Origin: an uncultured Bacteroidales bacterium
GTDB taxonomy: Bacteria > Bacteroidota > Bacteroidia > Bacteroidales > P3
Length of the DNA stretch: 6,455 bases
Assembly (NCBI GenBank): GCA_937910265.1
Contig: CALEPD010000308.1
Location: forward strand, 1 to 6,455
Direction of reading: 5' to 3'
The notes below the pieces were generated by a model. The model ran no database searches. It saw nothing but the letters and a program-made list of their open reading frames with translations, and had not been told where the DNA came from. Positions within the stretch are counted from its first letter, which is position 1; each line of letters opens with the position of its first letter. The translations under genes were made by a program, and so were the position numbers. Shown piece after piece: positions 4,599 to 6,455 of the stretch.

Positions 4599-6029
4599 TA
4601 CGCCCAGCTTCTTGAATATCTTCTTATCCACCTCACTGGTCATCACCGTCGTATGAGCTTGGCAGCCGTCCAGCAAAGGAAGGCAATCCAAAGCCTTGCG
4701 GCAGTTTTCGTCTTGCAAACTCAAAATCGAAAGGGTCACCAGAACCTCATCTGTATGCAGGCGGGGGTTGTTTCCGTGCAACATCGAAACTTTGGTATGC
4801 TGAATCGGTTCAATCATCTTTTGTGAAATCAGTTTCACGCTGTGGTCTATGCCTGCAAGGTACTTCAATACATTGAGCAACAGTGCCGCACATGGCCCCA
4901 GTAGGTCGCCGGTTTTCGATGTGATGATTGTGCCGTCGGGCATCTCCATTGCCGCTGCATGCACACCCTCTCTGTCCCTTCTGTCCTTTGCGGCCACGGT
5001 GCATTTCCTGTTTTCGGTCGAAATCCTGGCCTGTTTCATCAGCAGCGCGATTTTGTTTATCTCGGTGGTTGACGACTTGCCGTTGGCGTATTCGCAAAGG
5101 GCAGTGTAGTAGCGGCGGATAATTTCGTCTTTCGATGCGTTGCAGCACACCTCGTCGTCGCAGATGCAGAAGCCGGCCATGTTTACACCCATATCGGTTG
5201 GCGACTTGTAGGGGTTTTCGCCGTAGATGCCTTCAAACAGAGCGTTCAGCACAGGGAAAATCTCAATGTCGCGGTTGTAGTTCACAGCCGTCTTGCCGTA
5301 TGCCTCCAAATGGAACGGGTCGATCATGTTCACATCGTTCAGGTCCGAAGTGGCTGCTTCGTAGGCAATGTTTACGGGGTGTTTCAGCGGAATGCTCCAT
5401 ATCGGGAAAGTCTCGAATTTTGAATATCCAGCCTTGATTCCACGACGGTTTTCCTGATACAGCTGGCTGAGGCATACTGCCATCTTTCCGCTTCCGGGGC
5501 CCGGCGCGGTGATAATCACCAATGGGCGGCTGGTCTCAACATAGTCATTCTTCCCAAATCCATCTTCCGATGCAATCAGTTCAACATTGGTCGGATATCC
5601 TTCAATTATGTAATGGTAGTATACGTTGATATTCAAGCGTTCAAGGCGTTCGCGGTAAGCCATGGCACTCGACTGTCCGTTGTAATGGGTAATCACTACC
5701 GAGTTGACAAGGAAACCACGTTGTATAAATGCGTCGCGGAGCCTCAGCACATCCACGTCATAGGTAATGCCCAAGTCTCCTCTGATCTTGTTTTTCTCAA
5801 TATCGAAAGCGCTTATAACTATCACAATCTCCGCGTCATCCTTCAGTTGTGTCAGCATCTTGAGTTTGCTGTCGGGCTCAAATCCCGGCAACACGCGGCT
5901 GGCGTGATAGTCGTCAAATAATTTTCCACCAAATTCCAGGTAGAGTTTGTTTCCGAACTTGTTGATACGTTCTTTAATGTGTTCGGATTGTATCCTTAGA
6001 TACTTGTCGTTGTCAAAACCGTTTTTCAT
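4566..6029 (-). CDS. DUF1846 / UPF0371 family protein
   Basis: A complete 487-residue protein; the ATG at 6027-6029 (MKNGFDNDKYL) fits the family start better than the TTG just before it. It matches the DUF1846 family throughout: HIKERINKFGNKLYLEFGGK (17-36), FDDYHASRVLPGFEPDSK (38-55), IRGDLGITYDVDVLRL (82-97), VITHYNGQSSA (112-122), TAPGPGSGKMA, a glycine-rich P-loop-like turn (174-184), KFETFPIW, DVNMIDPFHLEAYGK (232-246), SPTDMGVNMAGFCICDDE (276-293), IEPIQH (406-411), NPRLHTDEVL (421-430) and GCQAHTT (455-461). Structures exist for the family but its biochemical role is not settled. The C-terminus GLTSEPIRKG is shorter than the usual LTCEP plus about 10-14 residues, and is duplicated at 1916-1949. 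It has its own promoter and terminator and follows galK. Confidence 0.92.
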   Translation of the reverse strand: MKNGFDNDKYLRIQSEHIKERINKFGNKLYLEFGGKLFDDYHASRVLPGFEPDSKLKMLTQLKDDAEIVIVISAFDIEKNKIRGDLGITYDVDVLRLRDAFIQRGFLVNSVVITHYNGQSSAMAYRERLERLNINVYYHYIIEGYPTNVELIASEDGFGKNDYVETSRPLVIITAPGPGSGKMAVCLSQLYQENRRGIKAGYSKFETFPIWSIPLKHPVNIAYEAATSDLNDVNMIDPFHLEAYGKTAVNYNRDIEIFPVLNALFEGIYGENPYKSPTDMGVNMAGFCICDDEVCCNASKDEIIRRYYTALCEYANGKSSTTEINKIALLMKQARISTENRKCTVAAKDRRDREGVHAAAMEMPDGTIITSKTGDLLGPCAALLLNVLKYLAGIDHSVKLISQKMIEPIQHTKVSMLHGNNPRLHTDEVLVTLSILSLQDENCRKALDCLPLLDGCQAHTTVMTSEVDKKIFKKLGVGLTSEPIRKG

Positions 6030-6059
6030 CAATATCTGTTACTCTGAAAATACGGGATA

Positions 6060-6090
6060 CAAAGTTAGTCAATTTTTCCAACAGCACAAA
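6060..6090 (-). promoter_or_regulatory. Bacteroidota promoter for the DUF1846 gene
   Basis: On the minus strand TTTG (6087-6090), a 19-bp spacer and TAACTTTG (6060-6067) match the Bacteroidota housekeeping promoter exactly. Transcription would start near 6053, about 24 nt before the ATG at 6029. The gene is thus transcribed independently of galK. Confidence 0.75.
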
Positions 6091-6131
6091 ATGTTTCGCT
6101 CGCTTTTGTCGCAATTGCCTGGTAATTATAT

Positions 6132-6266
6132 CTATAAAATCATATGTTTGTATCCCTTAATAGCTTTCTCTACCATTGCGCCGTCGCTTTTTTGCATGCT
6201 TTTTCCCTCATTTTCACATTCTTTTCCCCTTGCACGCCAAGTCGGGGCTGCAATTTCCGATGGCAT
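6132..6266 (-). CDS. Doubtful 44-residue ORF after galK
   Basis: An ATG at 6264-6266, two bases after the galK stop, opens 44 codons to the TAG at 6132-6134 (MPSEIAAPTWRARGKE...KGYKHMIL). Its position directly behind galK would suit translational coupling, but the sequence is low in hydrophobic residues, matches nothing I know and has weak coding character. It may simply be the galK 3' UTR. No clear terminator for galK was found in 6091-6268. Confidence 0.15.
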   Translation of the reverse strand: MPSEIAAPTWRARGKECENEGKSMQKSDGAMVEKAIKGYKHMIL

Positions 6267-6268
6267 CT

Positions 6269-6455
6269 CTATTCCACTTTCCGTGCACCATCGCCAATCA
6301 CCACCGGTATCACCCTGCATTTCACTCCGAAACGCTTTTCGTAATCCTTCTGTACACCTTCCACAAAGTCGTCGTACAGCCTCTCTTTTACAAGGTTGAT
6401 GCTGCATCCGCCAAATCCGCCGCCCATGGCGAACACGTTGGTGTCGAAGGAATAC
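6269..6455 (-). CDS. galK: Galactokinase, C-terminal part (gene continues beyond the window)
   Basis: The minus frame from the right edge to the TAG at 6269-6271 gives 61 residues. It contains the third GHMP-kinase motif, MGGGFGGCSINLVKE, which folds next to the ATP-phosphate site, and ends PVVIGDGARKVE, matching the family ending P-x-x-x-GDGAR. Galactokinase phosphorylates D-galactose to galactose 1-phosphate, the first committed step of the Leloir pathway, in the cytoplasm. The usual Arg two or three residues before the glycine-rich motif (ARMTGGGFGG or SRMMGGGFGG) is not seen here: the sequence is NVFAMGGGFGG. This could be lineage variation or indicate a galactokinase-like paralogue. Neighbouring gal genes, if any, lie outside the window. 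Confidence 0.85.
   Translation of the reverse strand, partial: YSFDTNVFAMGGGFGGCSINLVKERLYDDFVEGVQKDYEKRFGVKCRVIPVVIGDGARKVE

Noticed and set aside
4175..4826. Plus-strand open frames over the AraC remnant and the DUF1846 3' end
   Set aside because: They run antisense to recognisable protein sequence and their products match nothing.
6119..6160. Plus-strand TATGTTTG as a -7 promoter box near 6142
   Set aside because: No TTTG lies at the right spacing upstream and no plus-strand gene follows.

Overview
The window looks like Bacteroidota DNA, most likely a gut Bacteroidales genome. Two promoters match the Bacteroidota pattern TTTG-N19-TAnnTTTG exactly, starts lack Shine-Dalgarno sites and have A/T-rich leaders, and the gene content (BspA-type leucine-rich lipoprotein, outer-membrane barrel, UPF0371/DUF1846 protein, phage heads with a Mu gpF-type domain) fits. 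Genus cannot be read from the sequence alone.

Layout, left to right. 1-411 (+): the C-terminal GyrI-like effector-binding domain of a regulator whose N-terminus lies outside the window. 660-1448 (-): a complete BspA-family LRR lipoprotein with its own promoter at 1529-1559; the two genes converge. 1866-2072 (-): a terminator and the first part of an IS21-type transposase (istA), whose last ten codons are replaced by a copy of the end of the DUF1846 gene. About 2187-2978 (+): the C-terminal part of a Mu gpF-like phage head protein carrying a zinc-ribbon-like Cys cluster and a C-terminal domain resembling phage-borne BECR-fold nucleases. 3185-3663 (-): two overlapping small phage-like ORFs. 3664-4135 (+): the C-terminal part of an outer-membrane beta-barrel. 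4196-4378 (-): an AraC-type helix-turn-helix fragment. 4379-4514: further coding debris. 4566-6029 (-): an intact DUF1846 gene with its own promoter. 6269-6455 (-): the 3' end of galactokinase.

The main structural observation is that everything between the LRR region and DUF1846 is broken genes, and this debris is bracketed by a perfect 34-bp direct repeat (1916-1949 and 4565-4598) which is the final codons plus stop of DUF1846. One reading is an integration event into the 3' end of DUF1846 that left an att-like duplication and later decayed. The alternative is microhomology-driven joining of istA to a DUF1846 tail, or an assembly join. No integrase is visible in the window.

The housekeeping parts (regulator, LRR lipoprotein, DUF1846, galK) are ordinary. 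No complete new system is evident; the best candidates for follow-up are the repeat-bracketed fragment island and the toxin-like C-terminus of the phage head protein.
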